This document shows positions 8,206 to 17,355 of a stretch of 64,000 bases of DNA, piece after piece. The notes beneath the pieces were generated by a model. That model ran no database searches. It worked only from the letters and a program-made list of their open reading frames with translations, and had not been told where the DNA came from. The DNA comes from Pseudomonas kielensis (GTDB taxonomy: Bacteria > Pseudomonadota > Gammaproteobacteria > Pseudomonadales > Pseudomonadaceae): assembly GCF_014236655.1 (NCBI RefSeq), contig NZ_JACMYG010000006.1, positions 186,001 through 250,000 on the forward strand, written 5' to 3'. A program made the position numbers and the translations under genes. Within the stretch, counting starts at the first letter, position 1, and every line of letters begins with the position of its first letter.

Positions 8206-8568
8206 CTAGCGCTTGCGGACTCGCAGCACATTGAACCTGAGGGTCGGGCTCTGTTGGATCACCTCGTCTCTAACCAGCACCTGCACGGCGAGGCTATGCT
8301 CGCCGCGATCGACGTTTAGCAGGTGCAGTTGCGTGGTGTTGCTCGCTGGGCCGTAGGGTTGGCCATCGAGCAGCAGGCGCAAGCGATGAGTGGCCTGCAG
8401 AGGTGGCTGAATCTGTACGCCGACGCTGAATGAGCCGTTATTGGCGCGCAGGGCCTGGCCGTCGGTCAACTCGCTGAGGCTCAGTACGCGGTAGGTGGGG
8501 CGCGGTGCGCTCAGCGCGGCGGCAGACAGGGCGAGCCATATGAGCAGGCACCACCTCAATGAGCGCAT
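8206..8568 (-). CDS. Small exported protein between glnA and ntrB
   Basis: 120 residues with a signal peptide (MRSLRWCLLIWLALSAAALS, cleavage after ~20-21). The rest is beta-rich (LRLLLDGQPYGP... LLNVDRGEHSLAVQVLV) and resembles the C-terminal Ig-like part of the DUF4124 proteins often found between glnA and ntrB in Pseudomonas. The DUF4124 segment itself is missing, so this may be a shortened relative. Function unknown; the place suggests transcription with the nitrogen genes. Confidence 0.7.
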   Translation of the reverse strand: MRSLRWCLLIWLALSAAALSAPRPTYRVLSLSELTDGQALRANNGSFSVGVQIQPPLQATHRLRLLLDGQPYGPASNTTQLHLLNVDRGEHSLAVQVLVRDEVIQQSPTLRFNVLRVRKR

Positions 8569-8730
8569 GGCAGGTTCCTTTTTGATGTAAGGGCAAGGGC
8601 GATGAGCCAGGCCAGCAGGGGTGTTGCGGTGCGGCCTTGTGAAAGGCTAGATGCCAGGGCCTGGACTGGATGTCAGTCGCGACGCTGAATCAGCGAGCAG
8701 TCGATGTTTTGTGGTGTCGGAATTTTCCAT

Positions 8731-8758
8731 AAAAAAAGGCCTCCCGAAGGAGGCCTCT
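8731..8758 (-). terminator. Rho-independent terminator of glnA
   Basis: On the minus strand, AGAGGCCTCC-TTCG-GGAGGCCT forms a UUCG-type tetraloop hairpin followed by seven T residues, 34 bases after the glnA stop. Confidence 0.9.
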
Positions 8759-8792
8759 TTCGAATCACGCTGCTTGCGCAAGCGCTACCGGA

Positions 8793-10199
8793 TTAGCAGC
8801 TGTAGTACAGCTCGTATTCCAGTGGGTGCACGAAGGTACGAACCTTGATTTCTTCTTCGCTTTTCAGAGCGATGTAAGCGTCGATGAAGTCGTCGCTGAA
8901 AACGCCGCCTTTGGTCAGGAACGCACGACCTTTGTCCAGCTCTTCCAGGGCTTCTTTCAGGCTGCCGCAAACTTGTGGGATCTCTTTCGCCTCTTCAGGC
9001 GGCAGGTCGTACAGGTTTTTGTCAGCTGCATCGCCAGGGTGGATCTTGTTCTGGATGCCGTCCAGGCCAGCCATCAGCAGTGCGGCGAAGCACAGGTATG
9101 GGTTGGCAGCCGGATCCGGGAAACGGGCTTCGATACGGCGAGCGCGCGGGCTGGACACGTAAGGAATACGGATCGAGGCGGAGCGGTTGCGAGCCGAGTA
9201 GGCCAGCATCACTGGTGCTTCGAAACCTGGTACCAGACGCTTGTAGGAGTTGGTCGCCGGGTTGGTGAAGCCGTTCAGGGCCTTACCGTGCTTGATGATA
9301 CCGCCGATGAAGTACAGGGCAGTGTCGGACAGGCCGGCATAACCTTCGCCAGCGAAGGTGTTCTTGCCATCTTTGGCGATGGACAGGTGAACGTGCATAC
9401 CCGAACCGTTGTCGCCGTACAGAGGCTTAGGCATGAAGGTAGCGGTGCGGCCGAAAGCCACGGCCACGTTGTGTACGCAGTACTTGAGGGTCTGAACTTC
9501 GTCAGCCTTGGCAACCAGGGTGTTGAACTTCACACCGATTTCGTTCTGGCCGGCAGTCGCCACTTCGTGGTGGTGAACTTCGATGGTCAGGCCCATCTCT
9601 TCCATGGCGTTGCACATGGAGGTACGGATTTCGTGGTCGTGGTCGAACGGTGGAACCGGGAAGTAGCCGCCTTTGATCCCTGGACGGTGGCCATGGTTGC
9701 CGCCTTCCACGTCCTGGTCGGACATCCACGAACCTTGTTCGGAGTAGATCTTGAACATCGAACCGGAGATATCGGACTTGAACTTGACCTGGTCGAAGAT
9801 GAAGAACTCAGGCTCTGGACCGACGAATACGGTGTCACCGATAGCGGTGGACTTCAGGTAGTCCTCGGCACGCTTGGCGATCGCACGTGGGTCGCGGTCG
9901 TAGCCTTGCATGGTCGAAGGGTCGATCACGTTGCAGACGATGATCAGGGTTGGGTCTTCGGTGAACGGATCGAGGACAGCAGTGCTGTCATCCGGCATCA
10001 GGATCATGTCGGAAGCTTCGATGCCTTTCCAGCCAGCGATGGAGGAACCGTCGAACATTTTGCCTTCTTCGAAGAAAGCTTCATCCAGCGCGTCGCGAGC
10101 CGGCATGGTCACGTGGTGCTGAGTGCCCTTGGTATCTGTGAAGCGCAGATCAATCCATTTGACGTCATGATCTTTGATGAGTTGAACCGACTTCGACAT
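8793..10199 (-). CDS. glnA: Glutamine synthetase, type I
   Basis: 468 residues, the canonical length of the dodecameric GSI-beta enzyme, which makes glutamine from glutamate, ammonia and ATP. Signatures: DGSSIAGW, the metal/ATP motif [23 protein letters not shown], and the adenylylation tyrosine Y397 in NLYDLPPEE. The start at 10199 is preceded by CGGAGGAC; the frame continues upstream to 10283 but the family starts at MSKSVQLI. A sigma-54 promoter and NtrC boxes lie upstream, a terminator downstream. Confidence 0.99.
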   Translation of the reverse strand: MSKSVQLIKDHDVKWIDLRFTDTKGTQHHVTMPARDALDEAFFEEGKMFDGSSIAGWKGIEASDMILMPDDSTAVLDPFTEDPTLIIVCNVIDPSTMQGYDRDPRAIAKRAEDYLKSTAIGDTVFVGPEPEFFIFDQVKFKSDISGSMFKIYSEQGSWMSDQDVEGGNHGHRPGIKGGYFPVPPFDHDHEIRTSMCNAMEEMGLTIEVHHHEVATAGQNEIGVKFNTLVAKADEVQTLKYCVHNVAVAFGRTATFMPKPLYGDNGSGMHVHLSIAKDGKNTFAGEGYAGLSDTALYFIGGIIKHGKALNGFTNPATNSYKRLVPGFEAPVMLAYSARNRSASIRIPYVSSPRARRIEARFPDPAANPYLCFAALLMAGLDGIQNKIHPGDAADKNLYDLPPEEAKEIPQVCGSLKEALEELDKGRAFLTKGGVFSDDFIDAYIALKSEEEIKVRTFVHPLEYELYYSC

Positions 10200-10298
10200 A
10201 GTGTCCTCCGGGTGGCTTCGGGCTTGGGTAGTGGATGCCCTTAGAATGTGGGTGATGCCGGCGCGAATACTCTGCCAAGGCAACCTGCCTCACAAGGG

Positions 10299-10314
10299 AG
10301 CAAATTGCATGCCA
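10299..10314 (-). promoter_or_regulatory. Sigma-54 (-24/-12) promoter of glnA
   Basis: On the minus strand TGGCATGCAATTTGCT matches the consensus TGGCACG-N4-TTGCW at all but one defined position, with the required GG-N10-GC spacing. It lies 100 bp from the glnA start and would give a start site near 10287. Confidence 0.85.
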
Positions 10315-10417
10315 GTGCCCCGAGTTGGGTTTTTCGCCCCAATATCACGCTTATAAAGGTGCAAAGCGCTGAAAAGGGCAAAATCGCGCCCCCTAATGTA
10401 GCGCTCAAATGCATAAA

Positions 10418-10434
10418 TGACCTGTTTTGGTGCA
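10418..10434. promoter_or_regulatory. NtrC-binding box upstream of glnA
   Basis: TGACCTGTTTTGGTGCA carries a perfect right half (TGGTGCA) and a weaker left half of the NtrC consensus, ~120 bp upstream of the -12 element, the usual enhancer distance. A second right-half match (GGTGCA) lies at 10358-10363. Apart from these and the thiI -10, the 331-bp glnA-thiI gap holds nothing else I recognise. Confidence 0.55.
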
Positions 10435-10482
10435 TTGAAAACCTTCTGCACATTAACTGGTTAAACCTTGAGCAATTTCCGC

Positions 10483-10488
10483 TATAAT
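10483..10488 (+). promoter_or_regulatory. -10 element of the thiI promoter
   Basis: A perfect TATAAT 42 bases before the thiI start. The matching -35 (around 10460-10466) is weak. Confidence 0.5.
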
Positions 10489-10530
10489 CCGCGCCCCCCT
10501 TTTTCGGCTGGCCCAGCGCGCGCTGTTTTC

Positions 10531-11985
10531 ATGAAACTAATCGTAAAAGTCTTCCCCGAGATCACCATCAAAAGCCGCCCGGTACGGATGCGTTTCATCC
10601 GTCAGTTGGCCAAGAACATCCGTGCCGTGCTCCGCGATCTGGACCCGGCTGTGGTGGTGAACGGCGTGTGGGACAATCTCGAGCTGGAAACGCAGCTGAC
10701 TGACCCCAAAGCCTTGAAGGACATGACCGAGCGCCTGAGCTGCATGCCGGGCATCGCGCATTTCCTGCAGGTCGACGAGTACCCGTTGGGTGACTTCGAC
10801 GACGTGGTCGCCAAGTGCAAGCTGCACTTTGGCGAGGCGCTGGCCGGGAAGATTTTTTCGGTGCGCTGCAAGCGGGCCGGCAAGCACGAATTCAGCTCCA
10901 TGGATGTCGAGAAATACGTCGGCAGCCAACTGCGTCGCCAGTGCGGCGCCGCCGGAATTTCCCTGAAAGACCCGCAAATCGAAGTCCGCATCGAAATTCG
11001 CGACAAACGGTTGTTTGTGATCCACAACCAGCACAACAGCATCGGCGGTTACCCGCTGGGCGCCCTGGAACAGACCCTGGTACTGATGTCCGGCGGTTTC
11101 GATTCCACGGTGGCGGCCTACCAGATCATGCGCCGCGGGCTGATGGCGCACTTCTGCTTCTTCAATCTCGGCGGGCGTGCCCACGAATTGGGCGTGATGG
11201 AAGTGGCGCACTTCATCTGGAAGAAGTACGGCAGCTCGCAACGCGTGCTATTTGTCAGTGTGCCGTTCGAGGAAGTGCTGGGAGAAATTCTCGGCAAAGT
11301 CGATAACAGTCATATGGGCGTCGTATTGAAGCGTATGATGTTGCGCGCTGCGTCGAGAATCGCCGATCGACTGGAGATCGAGGCGCTGGTGACGGGTGAG
11401 GCGATCTCCCAGGTTTCCAGCCAGACGCTGCCGAACCTGTCGGTGATCGACTGCGTGACCGAGAAGCTGGTGTTGCGCCCGCTGATTGCCAGTCACAAGC
11501 AGGACATCATCGACCTGGCCAACGAAATCGGCACCGCCGACTTCGCCAAGCACATGCCGGAGTACTGTGGGGTCATCTCGGTGAACCCCAAGACCCACGC
11601 CAAGCGTCCGCGCGTGGAGCATGAAGAGAAAGAATTCGACATGGCCGTCCTTGAGCGTGCGCTCGAGAACGCCAAACTGGTGCCGATCGATCGGGTCATC
11701 GACGAGTTGGGCCAGGACGTGCAAATTGAAGAAGTCAGCGAAGCGCTGGCAGGTCAGATCGTCATCGACATCCGTCACCCGGATGCCGCTGAAGACGACC
11801 CGCTCGCCCTGGCTGGCGTCGAGGTACAAACGATGCCGTTTTATGCACTGAACGCTCGTTTCAAGGAACTGGACCCTACTCGCCAGTACCTGCTGTATTG
11901 CGACAAAGGCGTGATGAGTCGCCTGCATGCCCACCATTTGCTCAGTGAGGGGCATGCCAATGTGCGCGTTTATCGACCGAGCTAA
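10531..11985 (+). CDS. thiI: tRNA 4-thiouridine synthase / thiazole sulfurtransferase ThiI
   Basis: 484 residues: ferredoxin-like and THUMP domains (~1-165), PP-loop ATPase with LMSGGFDST (~residue 188) and a C-terminal rhodanese domain. The persulfide cysteine C457 ([10 protein letters not shown]) and its disulfide partner C346 (EYCGVIS) are both present, so it belongs to the long form that also donates sulfur for thiamine. It adenylates U8 of tRNA and replaces its oxygen with sulfur. The start at 10531 fits the family N-terminus [19 protein letters not shown]. Confidence 0.97.
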   Translation: MKLIVKVFPEITIKSRPVRMRFIRQLAKNIRAVLRDLDPAVVVNGVWDNLELETQLTDPKALKDMTERLSCMPGIAHFLQVDEYPLGDFDDVVAKCKLHFGEALAGKIFSVRCKRAGKHEFSSMDVEKYVGSQLRRQCGAAGISLKDPQIEVRIEIRDKRLFVIHNQHNSIGGYPLGALEQTLVLMSGGFDSTVAAYQIMRRGLMAHFCFFNLGGRAHELGVMEVAHFIWKKYGSSQRVLFVSVPFEEVLGEILGKVDNSHMGVVLKRMMLRAASRIADRLEIEALVTGEAISQVSSQTLPNLSVIDCVTEKLVLRPLIASHKQDIIDLANEIGTADFAKHMPEYCGVISVNPKTHAKRPRVEHEEKEFDMAVLERALENAKLVPIDRVIDELGQDVQIEEVSEALAGQIVIDIRHPDAAEDDPLALAGVEVQTMPFYALNARFKELDPTRQYLLYCDKGVMSRLHAHHLLSEGHANVRVYRPS

Positions 11986-12124
11986 GAGCCCGGGGCTGTT
12001 TGCCTGTGGCCTGCGTCACCGGCCCCCCGACTCTGCCGTCAAGCTGTAACGGCAAGGCCTGACTCTACTGTAAATCGCTGCCACGACCTGTCAGCACACC
12101 GAATCCTCTGATCGAGATACACAA

Positions 12125-13945
12125 GTGATCGAAAATCTACGCAACATCGCCATCATTGCTCACGTTGACCATGGTAAGACCACCCTGGTAGACAAACTCT
12201 TGCGTCAATCCGGCACCCTGGAGCGCAACGAGCTCAACGACGAGCGCGTGATGGACTCCAACGACCAGGAGAAAGAGCGCGGTATTACCATTCTGGCGAA
12301 AAACACCGCCATCAACTGGAACGGCTACCACATCAACATCGTGGACACCCCGGGCCACGCCGACTTCGGCGGCGAAGTTGAACGTGTAATGTCGATGGTT
12401 GACTCCGTTCTGCTGCTGGTTGACGCTCAAGACGGCCCTATGCCGCAAACCCGTTTCGTGACCAAGAAGGCTTTCGAAGCCGGCCTGCGTCCAATCGTGG
12501 TGATCAACAAGGTTGACCGTCCAGGCGCGCGTCCGGACTGGGTTCTGGACCAGATCTTCGACCTGTTCGACAACCTGGGTGCTACCGAAGAACAGCTGGA
12601 CTTCAAAGTGGTTTACGCCTCTGCCCTGAACGGCATTGCAGGTCTGGACCATACCGACATGGCTGAAGACATGACCCCGCTGTACCAGTCGATCGTCGAC
12701 AACGTACCTGCGCCGAAAGTCGACCGTGACGGTCCGTTCCAGATGCAGATCTCCGCTCTGGACTACAACAGCTTCCTGGGTGTTATCGGTGTTGGCCGTA
12801 TCGCTCGTGGTCGCGTCAAGCCGAACACTCCGGTCGTGGCTATCGACGCCGACGGCAAGAAGCGTAACGGTCGTATCCTCAAGCTGATGGGTCACCACGG
12901 TCTGCACCGCATCGACGTTGAAGAAGCAGCTGCCGGCGACATCGTCTGCATCAGCGGCTTCGACCAGCTGTTCATCTCCGACACTCTGTGCGACCCACTG
13001 AACGTCGAAGCGATGACTCCGCTGACCGTTGACGAACCAACCGTTTCCATGACCTTCCAGGTAAACGACTCGCCTTTCTGCGGTAAAGAAGGCAAGTTCG
13101 TGACCAGCCGTAACATCAAGGAACGTCTGGACAAAGAGCTGCTCTACAACGTTGCTCTGCGCGTTGAAGAAGGCGACTCGGCTGACAAGTTCAAAGTCTC
13201 CGGCCGTGGTGAGCTGCACCTCTCGGTACTGATCGAAACCATGCGTCGCGAAGGCTTCGAAATGGGTGTTGGTCGTCCGGAAGTGATCATCCGCATGGTT
13301 GACGGCGTCAAGCACGAACCGTACGAAAACGTGACCATCGACCTGCCAGAAGAATCGCAAGGTTCGATCATGGAACAGATCGGTATCCGTAAGGGCGACC
13401 TGACCAACATGGTTCCGGATGGCAAGGGCCGTGTGCGCCTTGAGTACAACATCCCGGCCCGTGGCCTGATCGGTTTCCGTAACGAGTTCCTGACCCTGAC
13501 CTCCGGTGCAGGCATCCTGACCTCGATCTTCGACCGTTACGACGTGATGAAGTCCGGCGACATGTCCGGCCGTCAGAACGGCGTGCTGGTATCGGTTGCT
13601 ACCGGTAAGGCGCTGACCTACTCGCTGGAAACCCTGCAGTCGCGTGGCAAGCTGTTCATCGAACACGGCCAGGACATCTACGAAGGTCAAATCGTTGGCT
13701 TGAACAGCCGCGACAACGACCTGGGTGTTAACCCGACTAAAGGCAAGAAGCTCGACAACATGCGTGCTTCGGGTAAAGACGAAACCATCGCTCTGGTTCC
13801 GCCTGTACGTTTCACTCTGGAGCAAGCTCTGGAATTCGTACAAGAAGACGAGCTGTGTGAAGTTACGCCTAAGTCCATCCGTCTTCGTAAGAAGATCCTG
13901 GGCGAAAGCGAGCGTACCCGCGCTGCCAAGAAGTCCAATAACTAA
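12125..13945 (+). CDS. typA: Ribosome-associated GTPase BipA/TypA
   Basis: 606 residues starting at a GTG ([20 protein letters not shown]); no ATG fits the conserved N-terminus. Translation-factor GTPase with G1 [10 protein letters not shown]2 ERGITI, G3 DTPGHADF and G4 NKVDRP, then EF-G-like domains and the BipA-specific C-terminal domain ending in a basic tail. It binds the 70S ribosome and supports 50S assembly and stress or low-temperature growth. It stands alone between thiI and a strong terminator. Confidence 0.98.
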   Translation: MIENLRNIAIIAHVDHGKTTLVDKLLRQSGTLERNELNDERVMDSNDQEKERGITILAKNTAINWNGYHINIVDTPGHADFGGEVERVMSMVDSVLLLVDAQDGPMPQTRFVTKKAFEAGLRPIVVINKVDRPGARPDWVLDQIFDLFDNLGATEEQLDFKVVYASALNGIAGLDHTDMAEDMTPLYQSIVDNVPAPKVDRDGPFQMQISALDYNSFLGVIGVGRIARGRVKPNTPVVAIDADGKKRNGRILKLMGHHGLHRIDVEEAAAGDIVCISGFDQLFISDTLCDPLNVEAMTPLTVDEPTVSMTFQVNDSPFCGKEGKFVTSRNIKERLDKELLYNVALRVEEGDSADKFKVSGRGELHLSVLIETMRREGFEMGVGRPEVIIRMVDGVKHEPYENVTIDLPEESQGSIMEQIGIRKGDLTNMVPDGKGRVRLEYNIPARGLIGFRNEFLTLTSGAGILTSIFDRYDVMKSGDMSGRQNGVLVSVATGKALTYSLETLQSRGKLFIEHGQDIYEGQIVGLNSRDNDLGVNPTKGKKLDNMRASGKDETIALVPPVRFTLEQALEFVQEDELCEVTPKSIRLRKKILGESERTRAAKKSNN

Positions 13946-13963
13946 GTCACTTAGTTAGCGGGC

Positions 13964-14005
13964 AAAAAAACGCCCCCGACCGCAAGGTCGGGGGCGTTTT
14001 TGTTT
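13964..14005. terminator. Rho-independent terminator after typA
   Basis: AAAAAAACGCCCCCGAC-CGCAA-GTCGGGGGCGTTTTTGTTT: a 10-bp GC stem flanked by A and T runs, so it can work in both directions. Confidence 0.92.
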
Positions 14006-14036
14006 GTCTGGGATTATGTGATGACTGTGTGGGCCT

Positions 14037-14122
14037 TATCGCCAGCAAGCCAGCTCCCACAATTTACCGCGTTCAGCCAGGCAGCTCGGCCCCTGTGGGA
14101 GCCGGGCTTGCCCGCGATGAGG
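14037..14122. repeat. Degenerate REP pair
   Basis: CGCCAGCAAGCCAGCTCCCAC and, ~35 bp later, GTGGGAGCCGGGCTTGCCCGCGATG: two inverted REP units whose arms differ from each other, between the convergent typA and YkgJ-like genes. Confidence 0.75.
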
Positions 14123-14148
14123 GCCTTTGGAGCCATACAAAATCCAGA

Positions 14149-14583
14149 TCAGAACTTGTCCAGCGTCCGCCGTTGGGTATCGCGCACCACTTCCTTGGGT
14201 TTGTAGGCGCAGTAGCCCGGCCGTGGGCCGATCTTGGGGTGGTTGCGGCAGGTATCCGGGCGCTTGTCATAAATAGTGCAGAAACGGCTCTTACGATCCA
14301 GGTACAGGCAATCGTTATTGCTCATGCGCTGGAGGGTGAAGATTTCCGATTTCTGGTTGTAACGCTCGACGATCCCTTCCTTTTGCAGACGCTTGGCGAT
14401 GTTCTTCGGCGGATCACCGCGTTCGAACTCATCGACGATGCCGATGCGGATCAGATCCTTGATCTTGACCTCCACTGGCAGTGTGCAGCAGCTGGACACG
14501 CAGCCGCCGCACATATGGCTGGAGTATTTCTGCCAGGTCTCGAGACGGTCGAGTTCCGCGGCGGCGATCAGTTGAGGCTTCAT
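14149..14583 (-). CDS. YkgJ-family cysteine-cluster protein
   Basis: 144 residues with the cysteine pattern C-x2-C-x3-CC near the N-terminus (CGGCVSSCC) plus later cysteines in NDCLYL, RFCTIYDKRPDTCRNHP and YCAYKP, the signature of the YkgJ (UPF0153) zinc/iron-binding family. The biochemical role of the family is not settled. It is monocistronic and divergent from glgP. The frame extends a little upstream, but MKPQLIAAAELDRL is the natural start. Confidence 0.9.
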   Translation of the reverse strand: MKPQLIAAAELDRLETWQKYSSHMCGGCVSSCCTLPVEVKIKDLIRIGIVDEFERGDPPKNIAKRLQKEGIVERYNQKSEIFTLQRMSNNDCLYLDRKSRFCTIYDKRPDTCRNHPKIGPRPGYCAYKPKEVVRDTQRRTLDKF

Positions 14584-14799
14584 CAGGGTTCCAAGGGGTA
14601 GCGTTGTATCCGGGCGCGGGATGATACGGGATTGGTGGTTTTTTGAACAACTTTTTCAAGGTTCCGGCACGCCCCCTGCATCCTTTTGTCCCTGAGACGT
14701 TCAATTCAGGTGATTGTGCAAGACACCCGAACGAGCGGCTGCACCGTTTGTCAGACCGTCTAGGCTCAGTCAATTCCCTGCTCGCCCGAGGCCCTATCG

Positions 14800-17250
14800 A
14801 TGACTCAAGAACCACTTGTTCGCGAAGCTGAGGTGGCCGCATTTCGCGAAGCCGTCCTGACCAAACTCACCTACGCCGTCGGCAAGGATCCGGATCACGC
14901 CTTCGACCACGACTGGTTCGAAGCCATTGCGCTCGCCGCGCGCGATCACATGGTCGAGCACTGGATGGACCATACCCGGCAGATCTACCGCAAAGGCCAG
15001 AAACGGGTGTACTACCTGTCATTGGAGTTCCTCATCGGCCGCCTGCTCTACGACAGCCTGAGCAACCTGGGCCTGCTCGACGTGGCCCGCGAGGCCCTGA
15101 CTGAGCTGGGGGTCGACCTGGAGCGTATCCGCCTGCTGGAGCCGGACGCCGCCTTGGGCAACGGTGGCCTCGGCCGCCTGGCCGCGTGCTTCATGGAAAG
15201 CATGTCGACCCTGGGGATCGCCGGGCATGGCTACGGCATTCGCTATGAGCACGGCCTGTTCCGTCAGGCGATTGTCGACGGCTGGCAGCAGGAGCAGACC
15301 GAGCACTGGCTGGATTTCGGCAACCCCTGGGAGTTCGAGCGGCCGGAGGTGATTTACCCGATCGGTTTTGGCGGCAGTGTCGAGACCGTCATCGATGCCG
15401 GCGGCAAGAGCAAGCAAGTCTGGTCGCCTTCGGAAACGGTGCGCGCGGTGGCGTACGACACGCCGGTGGTCGGCTGGCGCGGAGCCAGCGTCAACACCTT
15501 GCGCCTGTGGCGGGCACGGGCCATGGAAGACCTGCACCTGGAGCGTTTCAACGCCGGTGATCACTTGGGCGCAGTGGCCGAAGTGGCCCGGGCCGAAAGC
15601 ATCTCTCGGGTGCTTTACCCGGCCGACAGCACCGAAGCGGGGCAGGAACTGCGCCTGCGCCAGGAGTACTTCTTTGTCGCCGCGTCCCTGCAGGACCTGC
15701 TCCGGCGCCACCGCAACATGCACAGCTCGGTGCTGACCCTGGGTGATCACGCGGCGATCCAGCTCAACGACACGCACCCCTCGATTGCCGTGGCCGAGCT
15801 GATGCGCCAACTGGTCGACATCTACGACGTGGAGTGGGACGCGGCCTGGCAGGTCACGGTCGACACCCTGTCCTACACCAACCACACGCTGTTGCCCGAA
15901 GCGCTGGAAACCTGGCCGGTAGGGCTGATGGAACGGATGCTGCCGCGGCACATGCAGATCATCTACCTGATCAACGCCCAGCACATCGACTCGTTGCGGG
16001 CCAAGGGCATCCACGACTTCGACGTGCTGCGCGCGGTGTCGCTGATCGAGGAAGACAACGGCCGTCGGGTGCGCATGGGCAACCTGGCGTTCCTCGGCTC
16101 CCACAGTGTCAATGGCGTGTCCGGCCTGCACACGCAACTGATGCGCAGCACGGTATTTTCCGAACTGCACAAGCTGTACCCCGAGCGGATCAACAACAAG
16201 ACCAACGGCATCACCTTCCGCCGCTGGCTGTACCAGGCCAACCCGGAATTGACCTCGATGATGGTCGATGCCCTGGGGCCGGAGCTGCTGGACAACCCCG
16301 AACAGCTGTTGCAGGGCCTGGAGCCGTTTGCCGAGAAAGCGTCATTTCGCAAGCAGTTCGCCGAGCAGCGCCTGCACAGCAAGAAGGCCCTGGCCTATCT
16401 GATTCACGAGCGCCTGGGGATTGCGGTCAACCCGGCGGCGCTGTTCGACGTGCAGGTCAAGCGGATCCACGAGTACAAGCGCCAACTGCTCAACCTGCTG
16501 CACACCGTGGCGCTGTACCAGGCGATTCGCGCCGAGCCTGAGACCGACTGGGTGCCGCGGGTGAAGATCTTCGCCGGCAAGGCGGCGGCCAGTTATCACC
16601 AGGCCAAGCTGATCATCAAACTGACCAACGACATCGCCCGCACGGTGAACAACGACCCGACTGTGCGCGGCCTGCTGAAAGTGGTGTTCCTGCCCAACTA
16701 CAACGTCAGCCTGGCCGAGAGCATCATTCCGGCGGCCGACCTGTCGGAGCAGATCTCCACCGCCGGCTTCGAGGCGTCCGGCACCAGCAACATGAAATTC
16801 GGCCTCAATGGCGCCCTGACCATCGGCACCCTGGACGGTGCCAACGTGGAAATGTGCGAGCGTATCGGTGCCGAGCACATGTTCATCTTTGGCCTGAGTG
16901 CCCAGCAGGTCGAGGCGCGCAAGCAGAACCACGAGTTCCACGCCGCCCCGGATATCGCCGCGTCCCACCGGCTCAACGACGTGTTGCAAGCGATTCGCAG
17001 CGGGGTGTTCTCGCCGGATGATCCGGCGCGCTATACCGGCCTGATCGACTCCTTGATCGAGTACGACCGCTTCCTGGTCTGTGCCGACTTTGACGCCTAT
17101 TGGGCCGCGCAGATGCGCGTCGATGCCCTGTGGCACGACTCCAATGAGTGGTGGCGTTCAGCGGTGCTCAACAGCGCGCGGATGGGCTGGTTCTCCTCGG
17201 ACCGGACCATTCGTGAGTACGCCACGGATATCTGGAAGGCACTGGAGTAG
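14800..17250 (+). CDS. glgP: Glycogen/maltodextrin phosphorylase
   Basis: 816 residues, GT35 family. It removes terminal glucose from alpha-1,4-glucans with phosphate, giving glucose 1-phosphate, using pyridoxal phosphate bound to the lysine of EASGTSNMKFGLNG (K666). Other signatures: GNGGLGRLAACF near the N-terminus and VQVKRIHEYKRQLLN. No other glycogen gene is nearby; the genes downstream encode large membrane proteins. The start at 14800 gives MTQEPLVREAEVAAF, a natural N-terminus, although no strong ribosome site is visible. Confidence 0.97.
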   Translation: MTQEPLVREAEVAAFREAVLTKLTYAVGKDPDHAFDHDWFEAIALAARDHMVEHWMDHTRQIYRKGQKRVYYLSLEFLIGRLLYDSLSNLGLLDVAREALTELGVDLERIRLLEPDAALGNGGLGRLAACFMESMSTLGIAGHGYGIRYEHGLFRQAIVDGWQQEQTEHWLDFGNPWEFERPEVIYPIGFGGSVETVIDAGGKSKQVWSPSETVRAVAYDTPVVGWRGASVNTLRLWRARAMEDLHLERFNAGDHLGAVAEVARAESISRVLYPADSTEAGQELRLRQEYFFVAASLQDLLRRHRNMHSSVLTLGDHAAIQLNDTHPSIAVAELMRQLVDIYDVEWDAAWQVTVDTLSYTNHTLLPEALETWPVGLMERMLPRHMQIIYLINAQHIDSLRAKGIHDFDVLRAVSLIEEDNGRRVRMGNLAFLGSHSVNGVSGLHTQLMRSTVFSELHKLYPERINNKTNGITFRRWLYQANPELTSMMVDALGPELLDNPEQLLQGLEPFAEKASFRKQFAEQRLHSKKALAYLIHERLGIAVNPAALFDVQVKRIHEYKRQLLNLLHTVALYQAIRAEPETDWVPRVKIFAGKAAASYHQAKLIIKLTNDIARTVNNDPTVRGLLKVVFLPNYNVSLAESIIPAADLSEQISTAGFEASGTSNMKFGLNGALTIGTLDGANVEMCERIGAEHMFIFGLSAQQVEARKQNHEFHAAPDIAASHRLNDVLQAIRSGVFSPDDPARYTGLIDSLIEYDRFLVCADFDAYWAAQMRVDALWHDSNEWWRSAVLNSARMGWFSSDRTIREYATDIWKALE

Positions 17251-17355
17251 GGAGCCTTCAAGAAAAGTCTCGTCGTTCATGTGGGGGGGATCGATATACT
17301 GGCATAGCGGGCCAATCGCAGCCTGCGGCAGTGCCTACGCGAAGGGATATCGACC

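Noticed and set aside
12137..13843. 568-codon open frame antisense to typA
   Set aside because: Mirror of a highly biased, conserved gene; no ribosome site, no domain.
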